A stretch of 64,000 bases of DNA from Tenacibaculum sp. SZ-18 (lineage in GTDB: Bacteria > Bacteroidota > Bacteroidia > Flavobacteriales > Flavobacteriaceae): the NCBI RefSeq assembly GCF_002813915.1, contig NZ_CP019335.1, forward strand, positions 6,888 through 70,887, given 5' to 3'. The position numbers and the translations under genes are program-made. Position 1 is the stretch's first letter. Each line of letters opens with the position of its first letter. This document shows positions 26,715-35,875 of this stretch, piece by piece. The notes beneath the pieces were generated by a model, which did not search any database, was not told the DNA's origin, and saw only the letters and a program-made list of their open reading frames with translations.

Positions 26715-27200
26715 TTAAGATGGATCAACTAAGAATAAAGGTTGATCAAATTCAACGGGTGATGAATCATCTACTAAAACTTTAACGATCTTACCAGAAA
26801 CCTCAGATTCGATTTCGTTAAATAGTTTCATTGCTTCAATAATACAAACTGTATCTCCAGCTTTAATTTCAGAACCAACTTCTACAAATACAGGTTTATC
26901 TGGAGAAGGTTTACGGTACAATGTTCCGATAATTGGAGACTTAATAGTTAAATATTTTGATTCGTCTTCAGTAGCTTTTGGAGCTGCAGGTGCTGCAGGA
27001 GTTGCAGGTTCACTTGCAACTGGTTGTGGAGCAGCCATCATTTGTGGAGCAGCTGGCATTGCAGCTTGAATGATTTTTGTTTCTGGAGCGTCAGATCCAG
27101 TTTTAATCGTAATCTTTACATCATCCATCTCTAATTTTACCTCACTGGCACCAGACTTGGCTACGAACTTAATAAGATTTTGGATTTCTTTAATGTCCAT
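26715..27200 (-). CDS. accB: Biotin carboxyl carrier protein
   Basis: 161 residues. An N-terminal domain, an Ala/Pro-rich linker (about 50-80) and the biotinyl domain with the EAMKLFNEIESEVSG block, where the Lys of AMKLF is biotinylated. Lies between fabH and accC with short gaps. Confidence 0.98.
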   Translation of the reverse strand: MDIKEIQNLIKFVAKSGASEVKLEMDDVKITIKTGSDAPETKIIQAAMPAAPQMMAAPQPVASEPATPAAPAAPKATEDESKYLTIKSPIIGTLYRKPSPDKPVFVEVGSEIKAGDTVCIIEAMKLFNEIESEVSGKIVKVLVDDSSPVEFDQPLFLVDPS

Positions 27201-27223
27201 TGTTTATAATTTTAGTTGATTGT

Positions 27224-28219
27224 CTATTTATTATATGCCCATTTCAAGTAGATAGATCCCCATGTGAATCCACCACCAAAGGCAGCAAATATTAAATTAT
27301 CTCCTTTTTTTAATTCTTCTTCATAGTCTGCTAACAAAAGAGGTAAAGTAGCTGAAGTTGTATTACCATATCGGCTAATATTCATCATAACCTTACTTTC
27401 ATCTAAGCCAATGCGGTTAGCAGTAGCTTCAATAATTCTTTTGTTTGCTTGATGTGGTACCAACCAGTTTACACTGTCTTTGGTTAGTTTATTTTTTTCT
27501 AAGATTTTTTCAGAAACATCAGCCATGTTAGAAACAGCGAATTTAAAAACTGTTCTTCCTTCTTGATGCACAAAATGTCGCCCCTCTGCTAGAGTTTTTT
27601 CTGAAGGAGGTAAGGCAGATCCGCCTGCCTCGATTTTCAAGAAATCTCTACCAATTCCATCACTTCTCAAGTATTCATCTTGGAAACCTAAACCTTCTTC
27701 ATTTGGTTCGAATAAAGCTGCACCTGCTCCATCTCCAAAAATAATACATGTTGCGCGATCTGTATAATCAATAATTGATGACATTTTATCTGCACCAATT
27801 AATAACACTTTTTTATATCTACCTGACTCTATATAACTTGAAGCAACAGACATACCATATAAGAAACTTGAACATGCTGCTTGTAAATCATAAGCGAATG
27901 CGTTTACTGCACCAATTTTAGTTGCAGTGTAAACTGCGGTTGAAGCAACTGGCATATCAGGTGTAGCTGTAGCAACGATAACTAGATCTATTTCTGATGG
28001 ATCTATACTAGCTTTGCGGATTAAATCTTCAGCGGCTTTTATTGCCATAAACGAAGTTCCTTCACCTTTTTCTTTTAAAATTCGTCGTTCTTTGATTCCA
28101 GTTCGAGTAGTAATCCATTCATCATTTGTATCAACCATCGTTTCTAACTCTTTATTGGTTAGAACATAATCAGGGACGTACTTTCCTACTGCTGTAATTG
28201 CTGCAGTTGTTTTATTCAT
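27224..28219 (-). CDS. fabH: 3-oxoacyl-ACP synthase III
   Basis: 331 residues of thiolase fold. It condenses acetyl-CoA with malonyl-ACP to start fatty acid chains. The active-site Cys is in DLQAACSSFLYG (about 113), His in WLVPHQANKRIIEA and Asn in ISRYGNTTSATLPLLL. N-terminal AITAVGKYVPDYVLTN is typical. A hairpin terminator lies between it and the upstream rpmF. Confidence 0.98.
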   Translation of the reverse strand: MNKTTAAITAVGKYVPDYVLTNKELETMVDTNDEWITTRTGIKERRILKEKGEGTSFMAIKAAEDLIRKASIDPSEIDLVIVATATPDMPVASTAVYTATKIGAVNAFAYDLQAACSSFLYGMSVASSYIESGRYKKVLLIGADKMSSIIDYTDRATCIIFGDGAGAALFEPNEEGLGFQDEYLRSDGIGRDFLKIEAGGSALPPSEKTLAEGRHFVHQEGRTVFKFAVSNMADVSEKILEKNKLTKDSVNWLVPHQANKRIIEATANRIGLDESKVMMNISRYGNTTSATLPLLLADYEEELKKGDNLIFAAFGGGFTWGSIYLKWAYNK

Positions 28220-28285
28220 ATCTATTACGGATAGTAAATTCAGTTTCCAAAAGTAGTGATTTTTTTTTCACTTTGTAACTAAAAA

Positions 28286-28313
28286 AACGCCAAAAACATT
28301 CGTTTTCGGCGTT
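28286..28313 (-). terminator. Terminator between rpmF and fabH
   Basis: AACGCC (28286-28291) pairs with GGCGTT (28308-28313), and the stem is extended by AAAAC/GTTTT inside. On the minus strand it is followed by seven T. Confidence 0.75.
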
Positions 28314-28350
28314 AATATTCTATAACCCAACTTAATAGTCAGTAAATGTC

Positions 28351-28545
28351 TTAAACTTCAGCTTCTGTTGTATCAATAACAACTTGACCTCTGTAATATA
28401 ATTTACCCTCGTGCCAGTGAGCTCTGTGGTATAAATGAGCTTCACCAGTAGTAGGATCAACAGCTATCTGAGGCATAGTAGCTTTATAGTGAGTTCTTCT
28501 TTTATCTCTTCTAGTTTTTGATATTTTTCTCTTAGGATGTGCCAT
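28351..28545 (-). CDS. rpmF: Ribosomal protein L32
   Basis: 64 residues. The conserved [20 protein letters not shown] start and the YHRAHW ... YYRGQVVI strand are diagnostic of Bacteroidota L32, which lacks the usual zinc-binding cysteines. It begins two bases after the yceD stop codon, a conserved gene pair across bacteria. Confidence 0.97.
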   Translation of the reverse strand: MAHPKRKISKTRRDKRRTHYKATMPQIAVDPTTGEAHLYHRAHWHEGKLYYRGQVVIDTTEAEV

Positions 28546-28546
28546 T

Positions 28547-29089
28547 TTACTCGTTTTTTCCTGTTAGTAAATCTTTTAATTTATCCCATCTAGGGTCAGT
28601 TGATTCTTCCTCAACTGTTTTTTCGTTATTTATTTCTAATTCTTTTAACTTCTCTAGAGCTTCAGATTTCATGGTTCCACTTAATACATCTGGATGTATT
28701 CTTTTAGACGGTGCTGAAAGAACGATTAATTCATAGATGTACTGAGCTACATTAATTTGATACTCATCATGAGGGATAATTAAAATCTCATCATTTTCAT
28801 CATTGAATTCTGGTCCAAACTTTACTACTAAAGAAAAATCTCCTGAAATTTCTTGATCGAAATTTTCATTAGTTATATCACAAGGTACATTTATTGTTCC
28901 GTTAATTGTGAATAATAACTCTAGTAGTGTATTCTTTTTAACAAAGCTAATGTCCGCACTAATGTTAACTTCATTAAATTCTGAATACTGAAATTCTTCA
29001 AAGAACTTGTTCTCTATTTGATATTGAAAGTGGTGGCTTCCTTCTTTCAAACCCACAAAAGAAATATTATATTCTTTTAATCCTTTCAT
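28547..29089 (-). CDS. YceD/DUF177 family protein
   Basis: 180 residues from the ATG at 29089 ([17 protein letters not shown]); a TTG four codons upstream extends the frame but is less likely. DUF177 proteins accompany rpmF and in some organisms bind 23S rRNA and help its processing. The family core [18 protein letters not shown] lies about residues 60-80 and the acidic [10 protein letters not shown] after it. Its own exact function here is unknown. Confidence 0.9.
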   Translation of the reverse strand: MKGLKEYNISFVGLKEGSHHFQYQIENKFFEEFQYSEFNEVNISADISFVKKNTLLELLFTINGTINVPCDITNENFDQEISGDFSLVVKFGPEFNDENDEILIIPHDEYQINVAQYIYELIVLSAPSKRIHPDVLSGTMKSEALEKLKELEINNEKTVEEESTDPRWDKLKDLLTGKNE

Positions 29090-29152
29090 ATACAACGTCA
29101 AATTGAGGGCGCAAATATAATAAAATGTTTTGTAATACGGAATAAATAAATA

Positions 29153-30187
29153 TTATTTTGATCGTAATCTATTACTCTCTAACTCAATGTATTCATTTCT
29201 GTTTCTGAAAATCTTTAAAGAAGTAAATAAAGCTTCTTCGAAGGAAGTAGTATTTGCTTTATTTTTTCCAGCTATTTCAAATCCCGTACCATGGTCTGGA
29301 GATGTTCTTATTTTACTGAGTCCGGCTGTAAAATTAACCCCATTTCCGAAAGACAATGCTTTAAAAGGAGCTAAACCTTGGTCGTGATACATTGCTAATA
29401 CCCCGTCAAATTGCTTATATGTTTTGGATCCAAAGAATCCATCAGCAGCATAAGGTCCGAAAACTAATTTTCCTGTTTCCTTAATTTTTTGAATTGTTGG
29501 TCTAATTATCTCATCATCTTCTTTTCCTATAACTCCTTTGTCTCCGCAATGTGGATTTAATCCTAAAACTGCAATTTTAGGTTTGCTAATATTGAAATCT
29601 TGTTTTAATGCGTGTTCCATAATGTTAACTTTTTCTGTTATTAACTCCGGAGTGATAGTTTCAGCAATATTAGCAACAGGAATATGACCTGTTATTAAAC
29701 CGATACGTAAATCTTCAGTCATTAATATCATTAAACTTTTACCTTCTAGATTATCTTCTAGATATTCTGTGTGTCCGGGAAAGTCAAATTCTTTTGATTG
29801 AATATTATCTTTATTAATAGGAGCAGTTAATAGTAGATCAATAGCATTGTTTTGCAAGGCATCCATTGCACTGGTTAATGATTTTAAGGCAAATTTCCCT
29901 CCGTCAGGAGTAGTTTTACCTAAATCAATTTTAAATTCCTCCTTACTAATATTAATCAAGTTCAATTTTCCATGAACTATTTTATCTAAAGAGTGGATAC
30001 CATGAACACTACTATTTAAGTTCAATGCTTTTTTATGGAAAGAGACTACTTTATTCGAACCAAATAAAACTGGCGTACAAAAATCAAACATTCTTTTGTC
30101 TTGAAATGTTTTTAAAACAATTTCGATACCAATTCCATTTGCGTCCCCTAATGAAATTCCTACAATAATTTTATCAGTTTTTTCCAT
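29153..30187 (-). CDS. pdxA: 4-hydroxythreonine-4-phosphate dehydrogenase
   Basis: 344 residues. NAD-dependent enzyme of pyridoxal phosphate synthesis. Conserved blocks: GDANGIGIEI near the N-terminus, TTPDGGKFA, LLTAPINK, FPGHTEYLE (metal-binding His), ITGHIPVA, LGLNPHCGDKG, YHDQGLAPFKAL and RTSPDHGTGFEIAGK. It is divergent from riboflavin synthase with a shared 54-base promoter region. Confidence 0.97.
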   Translation of the reverse strand: MEKTDKIIVGISLGDANGIGIEIVLKTFQDKRMFDFCTPVLFGSNKVVSFHKKALNLNSSVHGIHSLDKIVHGKLNLINISKEEFKIDLGKTTPDGGKFALKSLTSAMDALQNNAIDLLLTAPINKDNIQSKEFDFPGHTEYLEDNLEGKSLMILMTEDLRIGLITGHIPVANIAETITPELITEKVNIMEHALKQDFNISKPKIAVLGLNPHCGDKGVIGKEDDEIIRPTIQKIKETGKLVFGPYAADGFFGSKTYKQFDGVLAMYHDQGLAPFKALSFGNGVNFTAGLSKIRTSPDHGTGFEIAGKNKANTTSFEEALFTSLKIFRNRNEYIELESNRLRSK

Positions 30188-30204
30188 ATAGACTTTTGAT
30201 GTCG

Positions 30205-30227
30205 TATTTTTGATGTAAACAAAAGTA
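30205..30227. promoter_or_regulatory. Overlapping divergent promoter elements for pdxA and riboflavin synthase
   Basis: TATTTTTG on the plus strand (30205-30212) and TACTTTTG on the minus strand (complement at 30220-30227) both match TANNTTTG. They face away from each other inside the 54-base gap between two cofactor-biosynthesis genes. Clear -33 TTG elements are not visible. Confidence 0.45.
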
Positions 30228-30241
30228 ATTAAATTAATACA

Positions 30242-30832
30242 ATGTTTACAGGAATCATAGAAACTATTGGTGTAGTTTCAAATATAGAAAAGGATTTAGA
30301 GAATATTCATTTTACAATTAATAGTACTATTACAAATGAACTGAAAATAGACCAAAGTGTTGCCCATAATGGAGTATGTTTAACTGTTGTAAAAATTAGT
30401 GGTGACGAATATGTGGTTACTGCCATCAAAGAAACAATGGATAAGTCCAATATGGGAGATATTGCGGTTGGAGAAGAGGTTAATTTAGAGAGAGCGATGA
30501 AATTGGGCGATCGACTGGATGGCCATATAGTTCAAGGTCACGTTGATGAAACTGGCGTTTGCAAAGGAATTCAAGATCAAGATGGAAGCACTCTTTTTAC
30601 TTTTGAATATCATTCTAAGAACAATAATGTTACTATTGAAAAAGGATCAATTACAGTTAACGGAGTGAGTTTAACTGTTGTAAATTCAAAGGAAAATGAA
30701 TTTAGTGTTGCAATTATTCCTTACACATTAGAGCATACTGTTTTCAAAAACTTTAAAGTTGGAACTAAGGTAAATTTAGAATTTGATGTTATTGGAAAAT
30801 ATGTAGCCAGATTACAAAGTTTTAAAGAATAA
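30242..30832 (+). CDS. ribE: Riboflavin synthase, alpha subunit
   Basis: 196 residues, two lumazine-binding repeats (about 1-90 and 95-190). MFTGIIETIGVV is the invariant N-terminus. The repeats carry NGVCLTV and NGVSLTV, and GHIVQGHVDETG spans the junction. It dismutates two 6,7-dimethyl-8-ribityllumazine molecules to riboflavin. Stand-alone gene followed by a terminator. Confidence 0.97.
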   Translation: MFTGIIETIGVVSNIEKDLENIHFTINSTITNELKIDQSVAHNGVCLTVVKISGDEYVVTAIKETMDKSNMGDIAVGEEVNLERAMKLGDRLDGHIVQGHVDETGVCKGIQDQDGSTLFTFEYHSKNNNVTIEKGSITVNGVSLTVVNSKENEFSVAIIPYTLEHTVFKNFKVGTKVNLEFDVIGKYVARLQSFKE

Positions 30833-30858
30833 ATTTCGATTTATTTCTAAGACATATC

Positions 30859-30891
30859 ACAGTTGTCCAAGTCGTGGATAACTGTTTTTTT
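30859..30891 (+). terminator. Terminator after riboflavin synthase
   Basis: ACAGTTGTCC (30859-30868) pairs with GGATAACTGT (30876-30885) with one G-U pair, followed by a T run. Confidence 0.8.
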
Positions 30892-31150
30892 ATATATCAT
30901 TATCATCTAATTGTAAACATACGTGCGTTCGAATTAATAAAAACGGTAGTCAATGGTTAGAGTTTAAAGGCCATGGGCTAAACATTTGATGACAGTATTG
31001 GTGAGGCAGCTGGCGTCTTCTTTTATTTTATAACTTGTTTAACCATTTAAAAAGTTTTACCAAACTCTTAAATTACATATTTCAAAGTTGACGTATTGTA
31101 TAATACATCCTGACAATTTGAGGATGTATTTATCTATTCTCGATGAATTA
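30892..31150. other. Gene-free stretch with a possible decayed coding fragment
   Basis: No intact gene. Between about 30930 and 31030 two plus-strand frames read protein-like in succession (NGSQWLEFKGHGLN, then FDDSIGEAAGVFF after a frame change), so this may be a worn-out gene piece. I cannot name the family. Confidence 0.3.
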
Positions 31151-32440
31151 TTATTTTAAAACATTTTTAAGCTGATAAAAGAAGCGTTCTATTAATCTTA
31201 AATCTTCCGTTACAATATCAGCTGTTCCAGTCATTTCTTGTTTGAATTCAATGTTTTTGTCGTAGGTTGTTTTAAGTTCCTTTTGTAAAGCAACATCTAC
31301 TAAATAGTTGCCTTCTTGGTCAGCAATAGGGGAAATGTATTTTACAGTTCCATTTAACTTTCCAAATTCATCAGCAGGATAATTGAGTAATTTTATTTGA
31401 ACTTTTTGTCCAGTTTTAATCTTACCAGAGTTCGCTACTGGAGCTTTTATTTTTCCAATGAAGTTTTCATTAGTTTCTGGTATAATTGTAAATATCAAAT
31501 CACCAGTATTTACATTCTGATTCTTATTCCAAAATGATAGGAAAGACACTTTTCCATCTATAGAAGAAGTTAAAGCGTAAAGCTTTTCCCAATCTTTGAT
31601 TGCTTTTTTTAAGTAGAAGAAGGATTGAAGAGCTTTCTTTCTTAAACGAATATCATTTTGAGTTTTTTTGATAGATGTTCCTTCTAAATTTTTGTTAGAG
31701 TTATTGATTAATTCTCGTAATTGAGAAATTGTTGTTTCATTATTTTGGTTATTTCTTTTTGATTGTAAAAAAGCAACTTCGCGTTGTTCTTTTTCTTTAG
31801 CGGAAATTACACCTTGTTCAAACATTTTCCTACTCCTCTCAAGGTCTGATTTTTTAATTTCTAATTCTTTTTCGCTCAAATTTCTTTGCGATAGTGCAAT
31901 TTGTAATCTTCTTTTAACTTCAATTACCGACATTTTATTTGCAAACGATTCAGATTTAAATGGAGTAAGTTTTTTATTTAAAATATATTCTGAATAATCA
32001 TTTTCAAATTGTGAAAAACTAGATATAATATCTCCTAAAATTAATGGAGGTAAATCGTCAATTGGAAATGAGAAATCTTTGTCGTAGTTCTGAATAGTGT
32101 CTACAATACTTTTAAGTAATAAAACGTCTTTATAGGAGGCCGTATTTTCAATTACTGCTAATACATCGTTTGCCTTTACATCTGCTCCTTCGGTAGTTAA
32201 AAACACTTCAAATTGACCTGTAGATTTAGCAAATAATTTTTCAGGTGGAGTAGAAGTAGTGACCATAACCTGTGATGTTATTACATCAGGATATTTTATA
32301 AACCATGAAATAAATAACAGCATTAGAATCAATACAAAAACTAATGTGTTTCCATATCGAATCATCCAATTAGGTACTTTAGTTAATATTTCTTGTACCT
32401 CTTCACTTCTAATTTCTATATCTTGAATATCTTGCGGCAT
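31151..32440 (-). CDS. HlyD-family adaptor of the peptide exporter
   Basis: 429 residues. One N-terminal transmembrane helix (about 32-48), a split lipoyl-like domain (FEVFLTTEGADVKANDVLAVIE about 73-95 and a matching half near 285-310), and a long coiled-coil hairpin about 150-270. The beta-barrel region contains GQKVQIKLLNYPADEFG. It links an inner-membrane peptidase-containing ABC transporter to a TolC-type outer-membrane channel. It is the last gene of the peptide operon, downstream of four precursor genes and separated from them by a terminator-like hairpin. No TolC gene is in the cluster, so a general TolC would be used. Confidence 0.93.
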   Translation of the reverse strand: MPQDIQDIEIRSEEVQEILTKVPNWMIRYGNTLVFVLILMLLFISWFIKYPDVITSQVMVTTSTPPEKLFAKSTGQFEVFLTTEGADVKANDVLAVIENTASYKDVLLLKSIVDTIQNYDKDFSFPIDDLPPLILGDIISSFSQFENDYSEYILNKKLTPFKSESFANKMSVIEVKRRLQIALSQRNLSEKELEIKKSDLERSRKMFEQGVISAKEKEQREVAFLQSKRNNQNNETTISQLRELINNSNKNLEGTSIKKTQNDIRLRKKALQSFFYLKKAIKDWEKLYALTSSIDGKVSFLSFWNKNQNVNTGDLIFTIIPETNENFIGKIKAPVANSGKIKTGQKVQIKLLNYPADEFGKLNGTVKYISPIADQEGNYLVDVALQKELKTTYDKNIEFKQEMTGTADIVTEDLRLIERFFYQLKNVLK

Positions 32441-32457
32441 TATGCTAAAAAGTATAA

Positions 32458-32485
32458 AAGAGAGAGATATAGTTACCTCTCTCTT
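32458..32485 (-). terminator. Intra-operon hairpin between precursor peptides and HlyD
   Basis: AAGAGAGAG (32458-32466) pairs perfectly with CTCTCTCTT (32477-32485); on the minus strand it is followed by TTTTA. It probably attenuates transcription, so the peptides outnumber the adaptor. Confidence 0.65.
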
Positions 32486-32674
32486 AAAAAGTAATGTAAA
32501 AAATTAATATTAGTTTTTGAAACTCCTTTAAAAGAATTATCAATCAAGTCTTTTGTAGTTGTTACCAATAAGTGACTAGTATTTTTTATTGAACTACAAT
32601 TTGAGATATGATAGTTGTTAATTCGTGTTATATTCATTTCAAATGCTAAAATTAGTATTCATTAAATCGAAGGA

Positions 32675-32902
32675 TTATCCTAATCCACCAAATGTTGGGT
32701 CATCACATTCACATCTTCCAGTGCTGTAATTACATACAGCATCTAATTCACATGTGTCACTTGTTGGGGAACATGGAATTTGAGATTGAACAAATTGATT
32801 GCATTCTCCATCTGAAATACCAACACTTCTTAACCCACCATGTATTAACTTTTGATTTGTTCTGTTCAAGACAGTTCCTATTTTTAAAATTGATTTTTTC
32901 AT
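32675..32902 (-). CDS. Double-glycine precursor peptide A (75 aa, 6 Cys in core)
   Basis: Leader MKKSILKIGTVLNRTNQ ... HGG (23 residues), then a 52-residue core with six cysteines (GEC, IPC, DTC, AVC, GRC, EC) and a Gly-rich end. The Gly-Gly before residue 24 is the expected cut site for the C39 peptidase of the exporter at 33685-35871. The gene starts two bases after the stop of peptide B. The even number of cysteines and the oxidoreductase genes in the operon suggest three disulfides. No similarity to a named bacteriocin is recognised. Confidence 0.85.
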   Translation of the reverse strand: MKKSILKIGTVLNRTNQKLIHGGLRSVGISDGECNQFVQSQIPCSPTSDTCELDAVCNYSTGRCECDDPTFGGLG

Positions 32903-32904
32903 AA

Positions 32905-33105
32905 TTAGAATGTGTTTCGATTATTACATATACCACTTGTACAAGTGTAATAGGGATCATTTCCTAAAAATGGATATTGACTGATCCAAAATCCTTGTGT
33001 TCTGGTACAACAAAATTGGTAAAGAGATGGTATAAATCCTCCTTTAAGTGTTTTTTGTTGTTCCTTATTTAAAATAGTCCCTATTTTTAAAATTGATTTT
33101 TTCAT
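32905..33105 (-). CDS. Double-glycine precursor peptide B (66 aa, 4 Cys in core)
   Basis: Leader MKKSILKIGTILNKEQQ ... KGG followed by a 43-residue aromatic-rich core (FIPSLYQFCC..., ...YYTCTSGICNN) with four cysteines. The same leader family as the neighbouring precursors. It sits between peptides C and A on the same strand. Confidence 0.85.
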   Translation of the reverse strand: MKKSILKIGTILNKEQQKTLKGGFIPSLYQFCCTRTQGFWISQYPFLGNDPYYTCTSGICNNRNTF

Positions 33106-33157
33106 TTTAATAATGCTTTAAGAAAGTTATTACACTTTCCGTATTAAACTTTAACTA

Positions 33158-33382
33158 TTAAACAGGTCCACCAGAATCACCTCCACCTCCTGGAGGATTA
33201 TTATTTCCGCCACCAGATCCACCGGTGTTACAACTGCAATTCAAAGGCTTCCAATATAGTTGCTGTATATATGGGTCAGCACACCATTCAAAACAAGGTC
33301 CTCTAAATACTCGACCACCTTTTATACTTCTTTGGTCGGCTTTATTTAAAGCCTTACCAATATTTAAGATTGATTTTTTCAT
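33158..33382 (-). CDS. Double-glycine precursor peptide C (74 aa, 4 Cys, Gly-rich tail)
   Basis: Starts at the ATG at 33382 (MKKSILNIGKALNKADQ ... KGG); a longer frame upstream overlaps peptide D and is not needed. The core has four cysteines in its first 30 residues (GPCFEWC, NCSC) followed by a Gly/Asn/Pro-rich tail that ends GGDSGGPV. Such tails are seen in some glycine-rich microcins, but the sequence is not otherwise recognised. Its start is 11 bases after the stop of peptide D. Confidence 0.85.
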   Translation of the reverse strand: MKKSILNIGKALNKADQRSIKGGRVFRGPCFEWCADPYIQQLYWKPLNCSCNTGGSGGGNNNPPGGGGDSGGPV

Positions 33383-33392
33383 AGTGTTAAAA

Positions 33393-33602
33393 TTAAAAGC
33401 ATGCGCAATTTTGTGAAGTTCCATAACCATTAGCTCCAGGATGCCAAATACCACCCGTTTCTCCACACTCGGCTGGTGTACAACATCTAGGGTCGCCATA
33501 ATTCACTAGGCAACGAAATTTTACGGGTCTAAAACCTCCAATAATTTGCTTTTGGTCAGCCTTATTTAAGCTGTTTCCTAAGTTTAAGATTGATTTTTTC
33601 AT
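33393..33602 (-). CDS. Double-glycine precursor peptide D (69 aa, 6 Cys in core)
   Basis: Leader MKKSILNLGNSLNKADQ ... IGG, then a core of 46 residues with six cysteines (FRC, RCC, AEC, QNCACF). An adjacent ATG one codon upstream (33605) is also possible. First of four tandem precursors that follow the exporter gene; the 5' gap to the exporter carries the shared hairpin element at 33634-33684. Confidence 0.85.
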   Translation of the reverse strand: MKKSILNLGNSLNKADQKQIIGGFRPVKFRCLVNYGDPRCCTPAECGETGGIWHPGANGYGTSQNCACF

Positions 33603-33633
33603 CATCTTTTAGATTTAAATTAATTAAATCCCT

Positions 33634-33684
33634 GAACATTTAGAGACACTCAAGGGATGTGTCTATCTTCGCGAAAGAATATTT
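33634..33684 (-). promoter_or_regulatory. Shared structured 5' element, copy 1 (before peptide D)
   Basis: AGACAC (33644-33649) and GTGTCT (33659-33664) form a stem with a 9-base loop. It is flanked by GAACATT (33634) on one side and TTCGCGAA (33668-33675) plus GAATATT on the other. The same arrangement, with the same loop length but a different loop sequence, occurs at 37711-37762 before peptide E. It begins right at the exporter stop codon, so it forms the leader of the peptide D-A transcript or an intercistronic RNA structure. Confidence 0.7.
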
Positions 33685-35871
33685 TTAACTACCTAGTTCC
33701 AATTGGTTTTTAACCAGGTCGTAATAGTTTCCTTTTAATTTAATAAGTTCTTGGTGATTTCCTTTTTCTATAATTTTTCCTTTATCTAAAACAACTATTT
33801 GATGAGCATTTTTCACTGTACTCAATCTATGTGCAATTACCACAGCAGTTTTATCTGCAAAAAAAGTATTTAGTTTTTCCATGATTACTTTTTCGTTATT
33901 GGCGTCAAGTGCAGAGGTGGCCTCATCAAAGAATAAGAATTTCGGATTCTTATAAACAGATCGAGCAATTAACATACGTTGTTTTTGTCCAGTACTTAAT
34001 CCACTTCCTTCACTCCCAATCTTTGTGTTAAACCCTAAAGGAAGCCCATCAATATAATCTGAAATATTTGCTACGTCAATCGCATGAGCTAGCTTCTCCT
34101 TATCTACAAAATCTTCACCAACAGCAATGTTTTTAGCAATGGTATCGTTAAAGATATATCCCTCTTGCATTACTACTCCGCAATTTCTTCTCCATTCTTT
34201 TTGTGATAAACTTTTAAAGTTGAAGTTTCCGACTGTTATTTCTCCTTCATCTACTTGATAAAAACCAAGTAATAATTTCATGATAGTAGTTTTACCACTC
34301 CCACTTACACCTACAATTGCTGTGGTTTTATTTGCAGGAATTTCTAAGGTTAAATTTTTGATAACAGGATCAAGTCCTCCAGTATATCTAAATGAAATAT
34401 TATTTAATTCAATTGGGTGGTTTGTTGGTATGTTGGTTACTCTTTCATCATTTGGGCTTTCTTCGTCTTCCATGTTATGTATTTCACCTAAACGATCTAA
34501 AGATATTTGAGCATCTTGTAAATCTCTCAGAAAATTGATAAGTTGGGTTATTGGTCCGTTTAACTGACCTACTATATAACTAATCGCCATCATCATACCG
34601 AGTGTAATATCTCCATCAATTACAAGTTTTGCAGAAAGAATTGTAATGAACATGTTTTTAAGTTCATTTATTAAGTTTGAACCAACGCTTTGAGTTTGTT
34701 CAAGAGCTAAACTTTTAGTAGCAACTTTAAACAAACGAGCTTGAACATATTCCCAATTCCAACGCATTCTTCTTTCAGCATTGTGAAGTTTAATTTCTTG
34801 CATCCCGTTTATAAGTTCAATAACTTTACTTTGTTCTTGACTTACTTCTGAGAATCTCTTGTAATCAAGTTCCTTTCTTTTCTTGAAGAAAAACAACACC
34901 CACGAGAAATAAAGAACACTTCCTAAAACAAAAACACCAAAAATCTGAAAACTATAAAAACTTAAAACAAGACTAAAAATAATTAAATTGACAAAAGAGA
35001 ATAATACTGTAAGTGAGGAAGTTGTAAGTATTCTTTCTATTCTTTTATGATCGTTAATTCTTTGTAACAAATCCCCCGTCATTCTCACATCGAAATAAGA
35101 AATAGGTAATTTCATTAATTTGATAAAAAAATCAGAAATTAAAGAAATATTGATTCTTGTGCTTAAATGTAGTAAAATCCAACTTCTTATAATTTCTAGT
35201 GATGCTTTTCCGAGGAATAAAAAGAGCTGAGCAAATAAGATGAGGTATACAAAATTCAAATCTTGATTTTCAATACCAACATCAACTACACTTTGTGTTA
35301 AAAATGGTAATATTAGTTGTAATACACTTCCAGCTAGAAGACCAATAATTAATTGAACTATAAACTTCTTGTATTTGAAGACGTATTTAAATATAAATGA
35401 GAAGCCAAACTTTTCATCTTCTTCAAACTCTTCTGAATAAAATTTTGGAGTCGGTTCAATTAATAATGCAATTCCTTCTTCAGTTGATTCATCTGCATTA
35501 TTCCCAATCCAATTTTTAATAAATTCCTTTTTGGTAAAAGTTATTAAACCATGAGCAGGGTCTGAAACGTATACAGTATCTTTTTTAATTTTATAAACAA
35601 CAACATAATGATTTTTATTCCAATGAACAATACACGGCAAGGGAGCTTCGATAAATTTTTCAAAAGCCAATTTAATACCTAAAGACTTAAAACCAATTGA
35701 TTCAACTGCTTCACTTAAGCCTAACAAACTACTTCCTTCTCTTGTGGTTTCACTTAAATTCCTTAATTGCTGAGTGTTTATGGTTTTTCCATAATGTTTC
35801 GCAATTATTTTTATACAAGTAGGACCACAATCCTTAGCTTCTGTTTGTTTGTAATGTGGAAATTTTCTCAA
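33685..35871 (-). CDS. C39-peptidase-containing ABC exporter (PCAT)
   Basis: 728 residues. N-terminal C39 cysteine peptidase (1-130): oxyanion Gln in YKQTEAKDCGPTC, catalytic Cys15, His in NHYVVVY and Asp in VSDPAHG, all present. ABC transmembrane domain about 165-440 with six helices, then the nucleotide-binding domain with GVSGSGKTT (Walker A), LSTGQKQR (signature) and FLFFDEATSALD (Walker B). It removes double-glycine leaders and exports the cores across the inner membrane. The matching substrates lie on both sides of it in the same operon. Starts four bases after the TlpA-like gene. Confidence 0.96.
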   Translation of the reverse strand: MRKFPHYKQTEAKDCGPTCIKIIAKHYGKTINTQQLRNLSETTREGSSLLGLSEAVESIGFKSLGIKLAFEKFIEAPLPCIVHWNKNHYVVVYKIKKDTVYVSDPAHGLITFTKKEFIKNWIGNNADESTEEGIALLIEPTPKFYSEEFEEDEKFGFSFIFKYVFKYKKFIVQLIIGLLAGSVLQLILPFLTQSVVDVGIENQDLNFVYLILFAQLFLFLGKASLEIIRSWILLHLSTRINISLISDFFIKLMKLPISYFDVRMTGDLLQRINDHKRIERILTTSSLTVLFSFVNLIIFSLVLSFYSFQIFGVFVLGSVLYFSWVLFFFKKRKELDYKRFSEVSQEQSKVIELINGMQEIKLHNAERRMRWNWEYVQARLFKVATKSLALEQTQSVGSNLINELKNMFITILSAKLVIDGDITLGMMMAISYIVGQLNGPITQLINFLRDLQDAQISLDRLGEIHNMEDEESPNDERVTNIPTNHPIELNNISFRYTGGLDPVIKNLTLEIPANKTTAIVGVSGSGKTTIMKLLLGFYQVDEGEITVGNFNFKSLSQKEWRRNCGVVMQEGYIFNDTIAKNIAVGEDFVDKEKLAHAIDVANISDYIDGLPLGFNTKIGSEGSGLSTGQKQRMLIARSVYKNPKFLFFDEATSALDANNEKVIMEKLNTFFADKTAVVIAHRLSTVKNAHQIVVLDKGKIIEKGNHQELIKLKGNYYDLVKNQLELGS

Positions 35872-35875
35872 ATTA

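Noticed and set aside
33382-33499. N-terminal extension of precursor C
   Set aside because: The extra residues overlap precursor D in another frame and break the shared MKKSIL leader start; the ATG at 33382 fits all other members.
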